This document shows positions 34,217-42,441 of a stretch of DNA of 44,382 nucleotides, one piece after another. This DNA is from a virus, in IMG/VR virus record IMGVR_UViG_3300021130_000003, positions 1 through 44,382 of that record. The stretch is one strand, 5' to 3'. Within the stretch, counting starts at the first letter, position 1. The number at the start of each line of letters is the position of its first letter. A program made the translations under genes and the position numbers. The notes under the pieces are model-generated. The model was given only the letters and a program-made list of their open reading frames with translations. It had not been told where the DNA came from and did not search any database.

Positions 34217-35221
34217 TTAATAAGCTTTTAAATTGTTTGAGTCAATAATTAGTTTAAGTTCATTTATGAGTAATTGAAATTCTGTTGTAAAAGATAATTC
34301 TGTTTCAACTAAAACTATACCACTTTGATTTTTACCTACAGCTCTATGACGATTTACTGTTGGAGTATATGGTACTGTTTCGATTTCAATTACAAATCCT
34401 TTATATGTTACTTGATTTTGTGTTTGTTGTGCTTTGGTTTGTAATAATGCTATTTGTACTAAATCGGAACTTATAGATACTAATCCAGGTAAAGATGTAG
34501 GACTAGTTAAATCAGGAGCACATTGTTGTAATTTTAAATCTATTGCTTCAAGTATAGCTACTATTTGTTGTATATATCCATTTACTATAGAAATGGATAA
34601 AGCCGAAGAAGCAATAGAACCGGCTATTATAGGTAATCTAGGTTGTCCTAAATCATCAAATAATAGTTTATTTATAGCATCTTCCAAATCACTTAAAGAT
34701 GATGCTACAACACCGGGTAAACCGGGAGGTGAAGGTATAATTTTTGCCGCTACAGAAATTGTAGATTTTACTGTTTTTAAAGCTGATATAACAGTTTCAG
34801 ATATAGCTAAAAATGAAGATAAACCAGTAACAGCTATAGTTAAAGTATTTAATTGATTACCTAAATTATTTAATTGGGCTACTAAAGCATTTCTTTGAGT
34901 TATTAATTCTTGAATTTTTGAATTATTAGGACAACCGTCTTTTGGTAAAACTTGCTGTTTTATTTTAGATAATTCAGATTGAGCCAATGTTGCTCCTAGT
35001 TCTGTGGCTAAACTTATAGCTATAGGGGTAAATAAAGTATATATTTTTTTACCTAAATTAGTTATAGTAACACTTAACTTAGCACTTCCTTGAGGTTGTT
35101 GTTCTCCCGGAGTTGCATTTTGAATAGCTGTAGCGTTAACACCCACAATTCTTGATTGGGATAATAAACGTTGAGCTGTTTCTTGAGCTCGTTGAGCATC
35201 TATTTGTTGAGGTGTTGCCAT
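34217..35221 (-). CDS. Virion structural protein next to the spike gene
   Basis: 334 aa, unusually hydrophobic and Ala/Leu/Ile/Gln-rich (TLFTPIAISLATELGATLAQ, IQELITQRNALVAQLNNLGN), with coiled-coil and amphipathic helices, then a short beta-rich end (TYKGFVIEIETVPYTPTVNR). Located between the gp25-like gene group and the spike-like gene. It may be a hub-associated or tape-measure-related component. No family named. Confidence 0.58.
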   Translation of the reverse strand: MATPQQIDAQRAQETAQRLLSQSRIVGVNATAIQNATPGEQQPQGSAKLSVTITNLGKKIYTLFTPIAISLATELGATLAQSELSKIKQQVLPKDGCPNNSKIQELITQRNALVAQLNNLGNQLNTLTIAVTGLSSFLAISETVISALKTVKSTISVAAKIIPSPPGLPGVVASSLSDLEDAINKLLFDDLGQPRLPIIAGSIASSALSISIVNGYIQQIVAILEAIDLKLQQCAPDLTSPTSLPGLVSISSDLVQIALLQTKAQQTQNQVTYKGFVIEIETVPYTPTVNRHRAVGKNQSGIVLVETELSFTTEFQLLINELKLIIDSNNLKAY

Positions 35222-36453
35222 TATGCTGTTTTAACGTATTTTGATTTTGTACTATCTAAATTTATATCTAATTGAGCTAATGTAATTGATAATTGAGAGG
35301 CAGCAGCGTTTAAAGGACCTAATGGTACTCCAGGAGCTGTTCCTACAACTGTACTGCAAATATCGGTAAATGCTTTTAAATTTTGAACTAAAGTATGTAA
35401 TAAGTTAACAGTTGAATCACCTAATAATACAGGTTCAGTAGCATCTTTTGATCCCAAATATACCTCATTTGATTGAATTATAGTGGTAGGAGTATCAATG
35501 TTTACAGAAGATACAGCGTTTAAATTAATGGTTTTAGTTGAACTAAGTAAAATATGATCTGCACTACTGTTAAATACTAAACGACCAGAATTTATAATTA
35601 CTTGATTTCCTGAGTATTGATTTGGGGTAGTAGGTGCTGTTTTGTAACTAGTATAATTTGTAGAAGCCGCATTTAATGGTATTTGTTGAGTTGAGGTAGC
35701 ATATATTGAAGATAAGTCTTGATTTATATCTTCAGTAATAGGTACCCAACCTTCACTATTTGCATCTACACGTTGACCATTTCTTATAATAGTGATAGGA
35801 TCACCATTGGTTCCAGTACTTGACCAATTGTTTGGAGTATTTTGAACCGTTGAACCAAATCTTATACTGTTACCCCATCTACCTTCTTGAATAACATCAC
35901 CTTCAAAAGGTAAAAGTGGATGAATATTTGAACGTTCTTTAAATGTTTGACCTAAATAAATTTCAGTAGAACCATCGGTTACACGTCTAACACTACCTAA
36001 TTGAGTTTGGGTATAATCTTTTTGTTGAGCAGGTAAAGGAGTATTAGGGTTTGCTGGGTAAGCGTTATGGTGAGGATGGTTCCATAAAGCTATGGAGTTT
36101 ATATAATATGATTTAGTAGATGAAGTTAATGTTCCTATATTATTATCTGGTAATGTAATTAAGTATACTATTTCATTTATTAAAGGAAAATTTTTAGAAT
36201 TAGGATTTAATGGTACTGCTGTTGAATATGAAGGACTATCAATTGGGTTATTTACATCTTGAAATTCAATAGTACCTAACCCATTCCATTCACCTAATTC
36301 TTTAAATCTAGGATGAGAAGCATCTAATACAATACTTTTAACGCGAACAGCTGTTATAAGTTGTTGAAGATTGATTAATGCTTGATATATTACTCCCTGA
36401 TCTTGATTATTTAAAGAATGATTAAATGCATCAAATCCATATTTAGTAGCCAT
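35221..36453 (-). CDS. Baseplate hub/central spike protein, gp5-like
   Basis: 410 aa. The middle has LPFEGDVIQEGRWGNSIRFG, an OB-like segment typical of spike proteins. The C-terminal third has repeated beta-helix-type strands (ILLSSTKTINLNAVSSVNI), then VYLGSKDATEPVLLGDSTVN, a motif common at the end of gp5/GpV-like spikes. No lysozyme domain is seen. It is the probable membrane-puncturing tip of the tail. Starts one codon after a small coiled-coil gene. Confidence 0.72.
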   Translation of the reverse strand: MATKYGFDAFNHSLNNQDQGVIYQALINLQQLITAVRVKSIVLDASHPRFKELGEWNGLGTIEFQDVNNPIDSPSYSTAVPLNPNSKNFPLINEIVYLITLPDNNIGTLTSSTKSYYINSIALWNHPHHNAYPANPNTPLPAQQKDYTQTQLGSVRRVTDGSTEIYLGQTFKERSNIHPLLPFEGDVIQEGRWGNSIRFGSTVQNTPNNWSSTGTNGDPITIIRNGQRVDANSEGWVPITEDINQDLSSIYATSTQQIPLNAASTNYTSYKTAPTTPNQYSGNQVIINSGRLVFNSSADHILLSSTKTINLNAVSSVNIDTPTTIIQSNEVYLGSKDATEPVLLGDSTVNLLHTLVQNLKAFTDICSTVVGTAPGVPLGPLNAAASQLSITLAQLDINLDSTKSKYVKTA

Positions 36454-36455
36454 GC

Positions 36456-36794
36456 TTATTTATTTTCCTCTTTAATTTTATCTATTTCAGCTAGTAATTG
36501 AGCTTTTTCTTCATCTGATATACCTAAACCATCATCTTCAGATGTTGAGTTTAAGGTACGTTGGATAATGGTGGCCATTTTAATAAGTTGCTCGTCATTT
36601 TTAACACTTATTTCTAAGTATTCTTTAATAAGCGGAACTATTAAAGTGGCGTCACCTATACTTTCAATCAACGGTTTAAGCTCAGCTATTAAAGCAGATA
36701 TTTGTTTATCTTTTTTCTTTTGATTATCATATATCTCTTCTAATATAGAACTAAATGTTTTCTTACCAAAAACTACATTTTCTAAAGTATTCAT
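36456..36794 (-). CDS. Small coiled-coil structural protein
   Basis: 112 aa, helical and charged (ILEEIYDNQKKKDKQISALI, LKPLIESIGDATLIVPLIKE), ending in an acidic coiled coil. It lies between the late sigma factor and the spike gene. Similar small helical proteins occupy this position in related phages; function unknown. Confidence 0.58.
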   Translation of the reverse strand: MNTLENVVFGKKTFSSILEEIYDNQKKKDKQISALIAELKPLIESIGDATLIVPLIKEYLEISVKNDEQLIKMATIIQRTLNSTSEDDGLGISDEEKAQLLAEIDKIKEENK

Positions 36795-36808
36795 AATATT
36801 TATTTTAT

Positions 36809-36817
36809 TATAAATAT
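36809..36817 (-). promoter_or_regulatory. ATATTTATA box (candidate late promoter)
   Basis: Minus-strand ATATTTATA lies 15 nt upstream of the 112-aa gene, at the head of the tail/baseplate operon and directly after the late sigma gene. Confidence 0.5.
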
Positions 36818-36823
36818 AAACAT

Positions 36824-37579
36824 TTAAAAATTTGTATATCCATTTTCTAAATAAAAAACATATTTTTCTTTAAATATACCATATAATTGATCAGCTATCT
36901 TGGTAATTTTAGGTGTTTTAACATCTATCATTTCACGAATGTATATATAAAGTGCTTTTTTATTAAATACATCTAAACTATCTCTTTTACGAAATAATTC
37001 TAAAATAGCATCGGCTACTTGAGCATCTGATTCTTTAGGAAAAATATCGAATATGTTTATAGTACAGAAATTTATATATTCATTCATAAATTTTGATAAA
37101 CGTGTAGCATAATCATTATTATCATCTATTTTATTATCATCTAATTGATATGAATATTTTTCATCTTCTTCAATAGTTGATAAAGTAGTAGAGTTAAATT
37201 GAATTTTATTAGTATTCTGAGATGCTAAGATAAGGTAACGTTTAGCTATAGTGCCAAAATAAGAATATGCTTTAGCACCTTTACTTGGATCAAATAAATG
37301 TATTTTTTTATGTAAAAATTGAATTACTTCATTTTGTATATTAATAATAGTACCATTTTCAGATATATTATTTTCACCTGTATTAAAAATTTTATATGTG
37401 TTAATTATATACTCTGTTAATTTAAAAAAAACTGGATATATTTTGTCTCGAAATATTTTATCACGTTTTTCATCATCAGTACAATTATTATATTCAATAA
37501 TAGCATTTTCTGTATCTTGAGTAAAATACATATTAGCAGCTGGTTTCTTTTTTTTCTTTATTTTTTCATCTATTATCAT
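36824..37579 (-). CDS. Late transcription sigma factor, gp55-like
   Basis: 251 aa. KIYPVFFKLTEYIINTYKI, then QFLHKKIHLFDPSKGAKAYSYFGTIAKRYLI (about 85-118), matches sigma-70 region 2 as found in T4 gp55-like factors (DPxKGxKAYSYFxxIAKR is the diagnostic core). Gp55 directs host polymerase to late promoters that have only a -10-type box. Its presence fits the ATATTTATA boxes in front of tail genes. Preceded by a membrane-anchored small gene with a 4-nt overlap. Confidence 0.82.
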   Translation of the reverse strand: MIIDEKIKKKKKPAANMYFTQDTENAIIEYNNCTDDEKRDKIFRDKIYPVFFKLTEYIINTYKIFNTGENNISENGTIINIQNEVIQFLHKKIHLFDPSKGAKAYSYFGTIAKRYLILASQNTNKIQFNSTTLSTIEEDEKYSYQLDDNKIDDNNDYATRLSKFMNEYINFCTINIFDIFPKESDAQVADAILELFRKRDSLDVFNKKALYIYIREMIDVKTPKITKIADQLYGIFKEKYVFYLENGYTNF

Positions 37580-37851
37580 AAATTTTTAATATTAAATTCG
37601 TTTAATATAGTCTGGATAGCTTGTAATTGTTGAAAAAAGAAACCAACTTCATCATCGCTGGCAAATGAACCTTTAGCGTCTACTTCTTTAAGTTTTTTAT
37701 TTGAAAAATCAATTATTTCAGACATTTTATTTAAATAAGTCATATAACCCATTAATATGTCTTCTTGTTTTTCATTCTTACGTAAAAGGTTAAAGGTTGT
37801 GTACCCAAGTACCACAACCATTAACAATAAAATTATAGTTATTATTATCAT
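37576..37851 (-). CDS. Small membrane-anchored coiled-coil protein
   Basis: 91 aa. A single N-terminal transmembrane helix (IITIILLLMVVVLGYTTFNL) is followed by a charged helical region (QEDILMGYMTYLNKMSEIID) and FFFQQLQAIQTILNEF. Small N-anchored proteins of this type lie next to late sigma genes in T4-like phages. Overlaps by 4 nt with both neighbours, so it is translationally coupled to HD hydrolase and sigma. Function unknown. Confidence 0.6.
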   Translation of the reverse strand: MIIITIILLLMVVVLGYTTFNLLRKNEKQEDILMGYMTYLNKMSEIIDFSNKKLKEVDAKGSFASDDEVGFFFQQLQAIQTILNEFNIKNL

Positions 37852-38636
37852 ATATTATTTAATAGATTTTTTAATCCTTCTGATTTAATGTTACTTAATG
37901 CTTTTGTTTTAATAACATTTGGTGTTGATTTGGTTTTTTTATTATTATCCAATGTAAAACTTTTCTTTGAATCTTCCAAATTTTTCTTATTAAGTTTAGA
38001 TAACCATTCTTTTTCAAATTCAATTCGAGCAGCCATTAAATCTCCCTGATGTACTATATAAGGTAAAGCAGTACGTGGTTTTTGTTCAGGCATGAAATTT
38101 TGAAGGTATTTTTTATTAGCTTCATCATATAAACCATCATGAGTCTGAATAGTTACCATTTCATTAAAGGTATATTTAATTCCATGAGATTGAAGTAAAA
38201 ATAAACCACGGTCTGGAATAGATGAGTATGGTAAAATTGAATTAAACATATAATCTTCACCTAATTTATCCTTTCTCCATTGGTCAGTCTGAGGTATATA
38301 AGCATCATTATTTTCATCACCTAATTTACCCAGATCATGATTTAGTGCTGAGAATATTAATTCTTCAAAAGTGTAAGTACTAATATCAACTCCCATGTCT
38401 TCCCATACTTTATGTAAACGAATAGAACATTCTATAACTCTCAGAACATGATCAATATAACCTCCTGGAAAGGCATTATGATATTCTTTTTTATTAGACG
38501 CGGGCATTAACATTAAACGTTCTTGATATTTTTCATAAAACGATATTAATACTTCTTTACGAGGTGATGATATAAATTGATTAATCATTACCATTAATTT
38601 ATCCCAGTTTTCTTGAATTTGTTCAGCTGTTATCAT
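37848..38636 (-). CDS. HD-domain phosphohydrolase
   Basis: 262 aa. GGYIDHVLRVIECS (first His, about 54-60), LNHDLGKLG (the HD pair, about 93-100), QSHGIKYT, TIQTHDGLYDEANKKY and HQGDLMAARIE are in the right order for an HD-superfamily metal-dependent hydrolase. Such enzymes hydrolyse dNTPs, cyclic nucleotides or other phosphate esters; substrate not determinable here. Promoter P4 probably drives it together with the sigma gene. Confidence 0.8.
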   Translation of the reverse strand: MITAEQIQENWDKLMVMINQFISSPRKEVLISFYEKYQERLMLMPASNKKEYHNAFPGGYIDHVLRVIECSIRLHKVWEDMGVDISTYTFEELIFSALNHDLGKLGDENNDAYIPQTDQWRKDKLGEDYMFNSILPYSSIPDRGLFLLQSHGIKYTFNEMVTIQTHDGLYDEANKKYLQNFMPEQKPRTALPYIVHQGDLMAARIEFEKEWLSKLNKKNLEDSKKSFTLDNNKKTKSTPNVIKTKALSNIKSEGLKNLLNNI

Positions 38637-38648
38637 AACTTTTAATTT

Positions 38649-38849
38649 TTAAATTGATGTATTAATTTCATTTGAAGAACGTGGTTCAAGTTCTATATAA
38701 GCTTTAACTTGAACTACTAATTCTTTTAATTCTTTAGTAGTATTTAAGAATTCATCTACACTACCTTGTCTTTTTAGAATAAAATCTAATTTTGTTAAAT
38801 TGGACTCCATTCGTTCCAATTTATACCTAATCGTTTCCCTATTTATCAT
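38649..38849 (-). CDS. Small coiled-coil protein
   Basis: 66 aa. Almost entirely helical with heptad spacing (IRYKLERMESNLTKLDFILK, ELKELVVQVKAYIE), ending in a polar tail. First gene after promoter P4 and its purine-rich leader. No family recognised. Confidence 0.58.
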   Translation of the reverse strand: MINRETIRYKLERMESNLTKLDFILKRQGSVDEFLNTTKELKELVVQVKAYIELEPRSSNEINTSI

Positions 38850-38945
38850 ATAATATAATTTTAATATTTATCTCCCCCCCGTTTCATCCTCCGCTCTATC
38901 ACCCATCTCATCCTCACTCTTCTTTATCTCCTTAAACCCGTATCT
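38850..38945 (-). other. Purine-rich 5' leader between promoter P4 and the 66-aa gene
   Basis: This stretch contains almost only purines and T on the transcribed strand (runs such as aagaagagtgaggatgagat and ggggggga), far richer in G than its surroundings. One frame without ATG reads GFKEIKKSEDEMGDRAEDE, then a stop. It may be a structured or protein-binding leader, or a remnant of a foreign gene end. Confidence 0.45.
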
Positions 38946-38977
38946 AAAATATAATGAACATATTTTACAAAGCCAAA
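38946..38977 (-). promoter_or_regulatory. Bacteroidetes-type promoter (P4) for the HD/sigma operon
   Basis: Minus strand TTTGGCT, 17 nt, TATATTTT. It overlaps the last codons of the 141-aa gene. Downstream genes are the 66-aa protein, HD hydrolase, small membrane protein and late sigma factor, consistent with middle expression. Confidence 0.68.
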
Positions 38978-39390
38978 TTTTTTTCAAGAAAAGTTTGAAT
39001 ATTTTTTAAAACTATACATTTTTCATATTCTTCTAATATAGAAAAATAATTTATTGCTAAAGATATTATTGAAGATAAACCATGCTTACCTCTAGCTATA
39101 ACTGCTTTTTGATGGTCTGGATTATTTAAATCTATTTGTTTTATAAAAATATAAGCCCTATTAAACACAACATTATCTCCTAATTTATTTAACTCATCAA
39201 AATCATAATCAGGATTATCAATGAAAAAAAATTTATTAATTTTGTTTTTGAATATATCATTATTTTTTATTAATTTTTCAAACATACCCACCCAAAATAA
39301 CGGGTGCTCGTACAAGTTAACGATAGATACGTCCTCATCTTTATCTTGGGGATTTTCGTTGAATAAATCGAAGATTTTATTTAAATTCAT
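38965..39390 (-). CDS. Unknown 141-aa protein
   Basis: 141 aa, mixed charged and hydrophobic, mostly helical (FWVGMFEKLIKNNDIFKNKI, HGLSSIISLAINYFSILEEY). It ends EKNLAL; the GIY-YIG-like protein ends KDLAL, in both cases because the last codons double as a TTTGGCT promoter element. It lies downstream of a strong terminator and behind an ATATTTATA box. Function unknown. Confidence 0.6.
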   Translation of the reverse strand: MNLNKIFDLFNENPQDKDEDVSIVNLYEHPLFWVGMFEKLIKNNDIFKNKINKFFFIDNPDYDFDELNKLGDNVVFNRAYIFIKQIDLNNPDHQKAVIARGKHGLSSIISLAINYFSILEEYEKCIVLKNIQTFLEKNLAL

Positions 39391-39393
39391 GTA

Positions 39394-39402
39394 TATAAAT
39401 AT
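39394..39402 (-). promoter_or_regulatory. ATATTTATA box (candidate late promoter)
   Basis: Minus-strand ATATTTATA lies 4 nt upstream of the 141-aa gene start and immediately after a terminator, as expected for an independent transcription start. Confidence 0.5.
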
Positions 39403-39409
39403 ATGCTAG

Positions 39410-39438
39410 AAAAAGCCCCACTATTAAGTAAGTGGGGC
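39410..39438 (-). terminator. Intrinsic terminator after the YkuK-like gene
   Basis: Minus strand GCCCCACT, 8-nt loop, AGTGGGGC, then TTTTT: a perfect 8-bp GC-rich hairpin with U-run, 17 nt after the stop of the RNase H-fold gene. Confidence 0.9.
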
Positions 39439-39455
39439 GCTAAATTTATTAATTA

Positions 39456-39911
39456 TTATTTAACAAGATGATCTGCTGCATAAGTCATAACAGGTGAATT
39501 ACCTTTATGTCTTACATTATAACCCATACCTGTTACAACACCAACTGCACTCGCCAGTGCTTGGTTTGAACGATATTTTGGATCTGGGTTTAAGTCAATA
39601 TCAATCCAAGTTGCTTTTATTCCTATTTCATTTTTAATTTGTTCTGCGGTTTCAACAGAATGCCATACTTCGTTTAATAAACGAACTACGTTATCTCGTT
39701 CACGTTGAATAAAAAATTTAGAATACAAAATGTGAGCGCCTTTTCCAGGTGTATATAAACCTACCACAATAGCATAAACAGTTTCTTTTTTTCTGTTTTG
39801 AGAGTCACAACCAATTAAAACTTCTGTTTCTGGATGATTAGCAACATATTCTCTTATGTATGGTATTAAGTCGACTTTTCTATGAGCGCTTAATGTTTTA
39901 AACTGTTTCAT
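39456..39911 (-). CDS. YkuK-like RNase H-fold protein
   Basis: 151 aa. EVLIGCDSQNRKKETVYAIV (first strands with the acidic Asp of an RNase H fold, about 30-50), FIQRERDNVVRLLNEVWHSV, WIDIDLNPDPKYRSNQALAS (second acidic cluster) and GMGYNVRHKGNSPVMTYAAD fit the YkuK/DUF458 family of predicted RNase H-like nucleases. Last gene of the RNA island, between the cREC gene and a terminator, so an RNA-processing role is plausible. Confidence 0.75.
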   Translation of the reverse strand: MKQFKTLSAHRKVDLIPYIREYVANHPETEVLIGCDSQNRKKETVYAIVVGLYTPGKGAHILYSKFFIQRERDNVVRLLNEVWHSVETAEQIKNEIGIKATWIDIDLNPDPKYRSNQALASAVGVVTGMGYNVRHKGNSPVMTYAADHLVK

Positions 39912-39922
39912 TTCATAAATTT

Positions 39923-40384
39923 TTAAATTGTGTGTTGAATTTGAACTCTTACACAGGTTTGGCTTTGAACTTCATTCATTAAAAAATTATTTATATAACC
40001 CATAATATTAGCTGAACCTATAGGATTAGCTGAATGGGTAAATACTTTTGGAAATCGAAATGAGCTTCCTTGTTTAACATCTCTACTTTTATATTTCCAA
40101 TTAGGATTTTTTATATAAAAATATTCAACTAACCATTTTGCACAATCATATCCCGTTTTTTCGGTAATATTATTGTAATCCAAAGTATAATTAGGAGCAA
40201 CATTTTTAAAATATTCATTCATAGCACTATCCCCAAGATCATGATCTAAAGAAATTACATCAATATTTTCCAATCCAATTTCTTGAACTTTAGATACAAA
40301 TTCATTATAATTTCTAACCACAATCCATTCAACATCACCGTTGATTGGTGTTCTGACGTCGTCTAGATAAATTGCTTTTTTCAT
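39923..40384 (-). CDS. Cyclic-phosphate-processing receiver-domain (cREC) protein
   Basis: 153 aa from the ATG at 40384, just after the 3' end of tRNA-Leu. MKKAIYLDDVRTPINGDVEW has the DDxRTP signature and VISLDHDLGDSAMNEYF the phospho-acceptor-like LDHDLG; later YDCAKWLVEYF. These mark the stand-alone receiver-like family predicted to act on cyclic phosphate RNA ends in RNA repair. An upstream in-frame ATG would read through the tRNA and is rejected. The neighbours (tRNAs, TROVE protein) support an RNA-repair role. Confidence 0.75.
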   Translation of the reverse strand: MKKAIYLDDVRTPINGDVEWIVVRNYNEFVSKVQEIGLENIDVISLDHDLGDSAMNEYFKNVAPNYTLDYNNITEKTGYDCAKWLVEYFYIKNPNWKYKSRDVKQGSSFRFPKVFTHSANPIGSANIMGYINNFLMNEVQSQTCVRVQIQHTI

Positions 40385-40386
40385 AG

Positions 40387-40472
40387 TACCCGAAGTGGGA
40401 GTTGAACCCACATGATCCTTTCGGATCACAGGATTTTAAGTCCTGCATGTCTACCTGTTCCATCATCCGGGC
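40387..40472 (-). tRNA. tRNA-Leu (UAA)
   Basis: 86 nt. Acceptor GCCCGGA/TTCGGGT, anticodon loop CTTAAAA (anticodon UAA), long variable arm (GATCCGAAAGGATC) and T-arm with TTCAACT loop. CCA is not encoded. Its 3' end is 2 nt from the cREC start codon. Confidence 0.93.
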
Positions 40473-40494
40473 AAAAAAATATACTAAGATTACT

Positions 40495-40632
40495 GGGGTG
40501 AGTTTGTACTTATTTGCTCTTGTTGTTGGTTATTTTTAAGAGGCACCTAGTACGAGGTTTTTATCTGATATGTGTATAATTAAAATGCTTATTTCTAAGC
40601 TAGTTTATAAATACGAAGTACCTCACAAACCC
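40495..40632 (-). ncRNA. Candidate Y-RNA-like structured RNA E
   Basis: 138 nt on the minus strand whose ends pair: GGG, UUU bulge, GUGAG, GUACUU on the 5' side against AAGUAC, AAA bulge, CUCAC, CCC on the 3' side. CG follows the 5' GUACUU, giving GGUACUUCG, the motif shared with elements A-D. Inside are GCUUA-GAAA-UAAGC (tetraloop hairpin), ACCU-CGUACU-AGGU and CUCUU/AAGAG stems. It lies directly behind the TROVE gene terminator. A Ro60-binding Y-like RNA is my inference; no known sequence match was available. Confidence 0.55.
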
Positions 40633-40666
40633 TTACTATAGTATAATATTTCAAAAAACTTTAAAT

Positions 40667-40692
40667 AAAAACCGGGTGTAGAAACACCCAGT
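40667..40692 (-). terminator. Intrinsic terminator after the TROVE gene
   Basis: Minus strand ACTGGGTGT, loop TTCT, ACACCCGGT, then TTTT: a 9-bp hairpin (one G-U) plus U-run, 22 nt after the stop codon. Confidence 0.92.
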
Positions 40693-40714
40693 TATTTTAC
40701 TTTATTGGAAAATT

Positions 40715-42256
40715 TTAAATTTCTATTGCTTCGATTTCGGCGATTAACGCTTTTGGATCGATTTCCACTTTCTTTATCAATTCATAAATATCGGCAGAGT
40801 AACCAAACAATGAATAAACTTTGTTTCCTGGTTTGAACATTGTTGTACCATAACCGGCAATATCGATTGAATATATGTGAAGGTTTTTGTAATTAGCTCT
40901 TTCAAGATAATCACGACCTTGCATATCCGATATTACAAACACACGGTCATATTTGTTATCTAATTTTTTCATAATACTGTCAAAGGCAGTACCATAACCA
41001 ACTGAACCTTGTTTATTTAAAAATTGATTCTTAAGTGTATTAACTGTATCAAGTGAATTAAATTTGATTTCATCACAACGATCAGCAAAGTGATAAACAT
41101 CGGCTTCAATACCTTTAGCTAAAGTAGCGGCAATTAATGCTGCTTTTGAAATGGCTGATTCTGAACCATTATTTTTATTAGCTAAACTAATAGATGTTGA
41201 CATTGAACCTGAACTATCAAATACAACCGCTGTGCGGCCATTTGGAAATAATTCTGTTAGGTTTGGTATCGCTAGTTCGTAAGCGGTATTTAATGCTTTA
41301 ACAAATGGTTTAACTTTACTTGAACCAAATTCATCCAACATTATTTCTAATGCTAAATCTATTTGGTGTGGAAACACTAAAGATTGTTTAATTAACTTTT
41401 GATCAGTTAATAGTTCACAAGCACCGTTTATAATTTCTTTATCGGCACCTGTTTTTAGAATATTACGTAAATTACGTAATAAAGCTAAATAACCGATTTT
41501 ACGTGTTTTAATCAATTCGGCATAGTTGTCTTCTTTAGCTTGCGCTAATTCAACTGCTGCTTCTTCTTTAGTAATTTTACCTTCTTTTACTTTAGCGGCA
41601 ACTTCTTGACCAGCTTTAGTATTTTTATCTTCTACAGTATTAAACTGTTTAAGTTCACCTTTCATCAATTTAGCAAACACTGGAGCCATTCTTGGTGATG
41701 GTTTTGGGTGTACTAAGTTAACGATGTCAACTAAAGATAAATCGCGATTTTTAGCTTGATATTTAGCTAATTCATATTCATCTGCTGATTCAAGAGCGGA
41801 TTTAAAACCTTTCTTGATTGCATTTGAAAATGGTTTACCTTCATTACGTGCTTGATAACAAGCAGCAATTTCAAGCATATCATCCAAACGGAAGATAATA
41901 CCACCTTTATTTTGTTTACGTTCACGCTTTGAAAAGAAACGAGAACCTAGAGAATCACCTCCTAATACTTTAGCTAATTCTACAGCACCAAAGTGTGTTA
42001 CTGTTCTTTGTCCCATTACGGTACGAGCATACACTAGAGCTTTTGCAGCAAATAGTTTGTCTTTTTTAGCTACTTCTTCTATGACTTTGGCCAAACGTTG
42101 TTCACGTTCACCTACTTTTTCATAATACTTGTTATCCAAGCCTGTTGCTAATATTGAGATTAATTCTGTTTTTGGGTCGTATTTGTACCCTGTTCCACCT
42201 TGGTGGTTTGTTACTGTTGGAGTAACTGTTGTTGCTTTTGAATTGTAACGTGCCAT
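40715..42256 (-). CDS. TROVE-domain protein (Ro60/Rsr homologue)
   Basis: 513 aa, typical length for bacterial Rsr. The N-terminal two thirds form the helical TROVE repeat ring (TELISILATGLDNKYYEKVG, ALVYARTVMGQRTVTHFGAV, VELAKVLGGDSLGSRFF). The C-terminal von Willebrand A domain keeps an intact MIDAS: FDSSGSMS (about 347-354), the Thr in GYGTAFD and the Asp in VISDMQGRD. Ro60 binds Y RNAs on its outer surface and misfolded RNA ends in its central hole; in bacteria it acts with PNPase and is linked to RNA repair. It has its own promoter and terminator. Confidence 0.92.
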   Translation of the reverse strand: MARYNSKATTVTPTVTNHQGGTGYKYDPKTELISILATGLDNKYYEKVGEREQRLAKVIEEVAKKDKLFAAKALVYARTVMGQRTVTHFGAVELAKVLGGDSLGSRFFSKRERKQNKGGIIFRLDDMLEIAACYQARNEGKPFSNAIKKGFKSALESADEYELAKYQAKNRDLSLVDIVNLVHPKPSPRMAPVFAKLMKGELKQFNTVEDKNTKAGQEVAAKVKEGKITKEEAAVELAQAKEDNYAELIKTRKIGYLALLRNLRNILKTGADKEIINGACELLTDQKLIKQSLVFPHQIDLALEIMLDEFGSSKVKPFVKALNTAYELAIPNLTELFPNGRTAVVFDSSGSMSTSISLANKNNGSESAISKAALIAATLAKGIEADVYHFADRCDEIKFNSLDTVNTLKNQFLNKQGSVGYGTAFDSIMKKLDNKYDRVFVISDMQGRDYLERANYKNLHIYSIDIAGYGTTMFKPGNKVYSLFGYSADIYELIKKVEIDPKALIAEIEAIEI

Positions 42257-42309
42257 TTTTACTACTAATTTTTTATTGTTAGAGAATTTTTAATTGCTTT
42301 ATTATGTCG

Positions 42310-42341
42310 TAAATATAAGACCAATTTTTTGCTTAGCCAAA
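42310..42341 (-). promoter_or_regulatory. Bacteroidetes-type promoter (P1) for the TROVE gene
   Basis: Minus strand TTTGGCT, 17 nt, TATATTTA, between tRNA-Leu(UAG) and the TROVE start; leader about 45 nt. Confidence 0.75.
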
Positions 42342-42353
42342 TATTTTTTTAAG

Positions 42354-42435
42354 TGCTCCAAAAGGGACTCGAACCCTTACGTCTTACGACACTAGATCCT
42401 AAGTCTAGCGTGGCTGCCAATTACACCATCGGAGC
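42354..42435 (-). tRNA. tRNA-Leu (UAG)
   Basis: 82 nt. Acceptor GCTCCGA/TTGGAGC, anticodon loop CTTAGGA (UAG), variable arm with GTCGTAAGAC hairpin, T-loop TTCGAGT. CCA is not encoded. Confidence 0.93.
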
Positions 42436-42441
42436 ATATTG

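Noticed and set aside
40385-40429. Upstream in-frame start for the cREC gene
   Set aside because: It reads through tRNA-Leu(UAA); the ATG at 40384 gives the correct N-terminus for the family.
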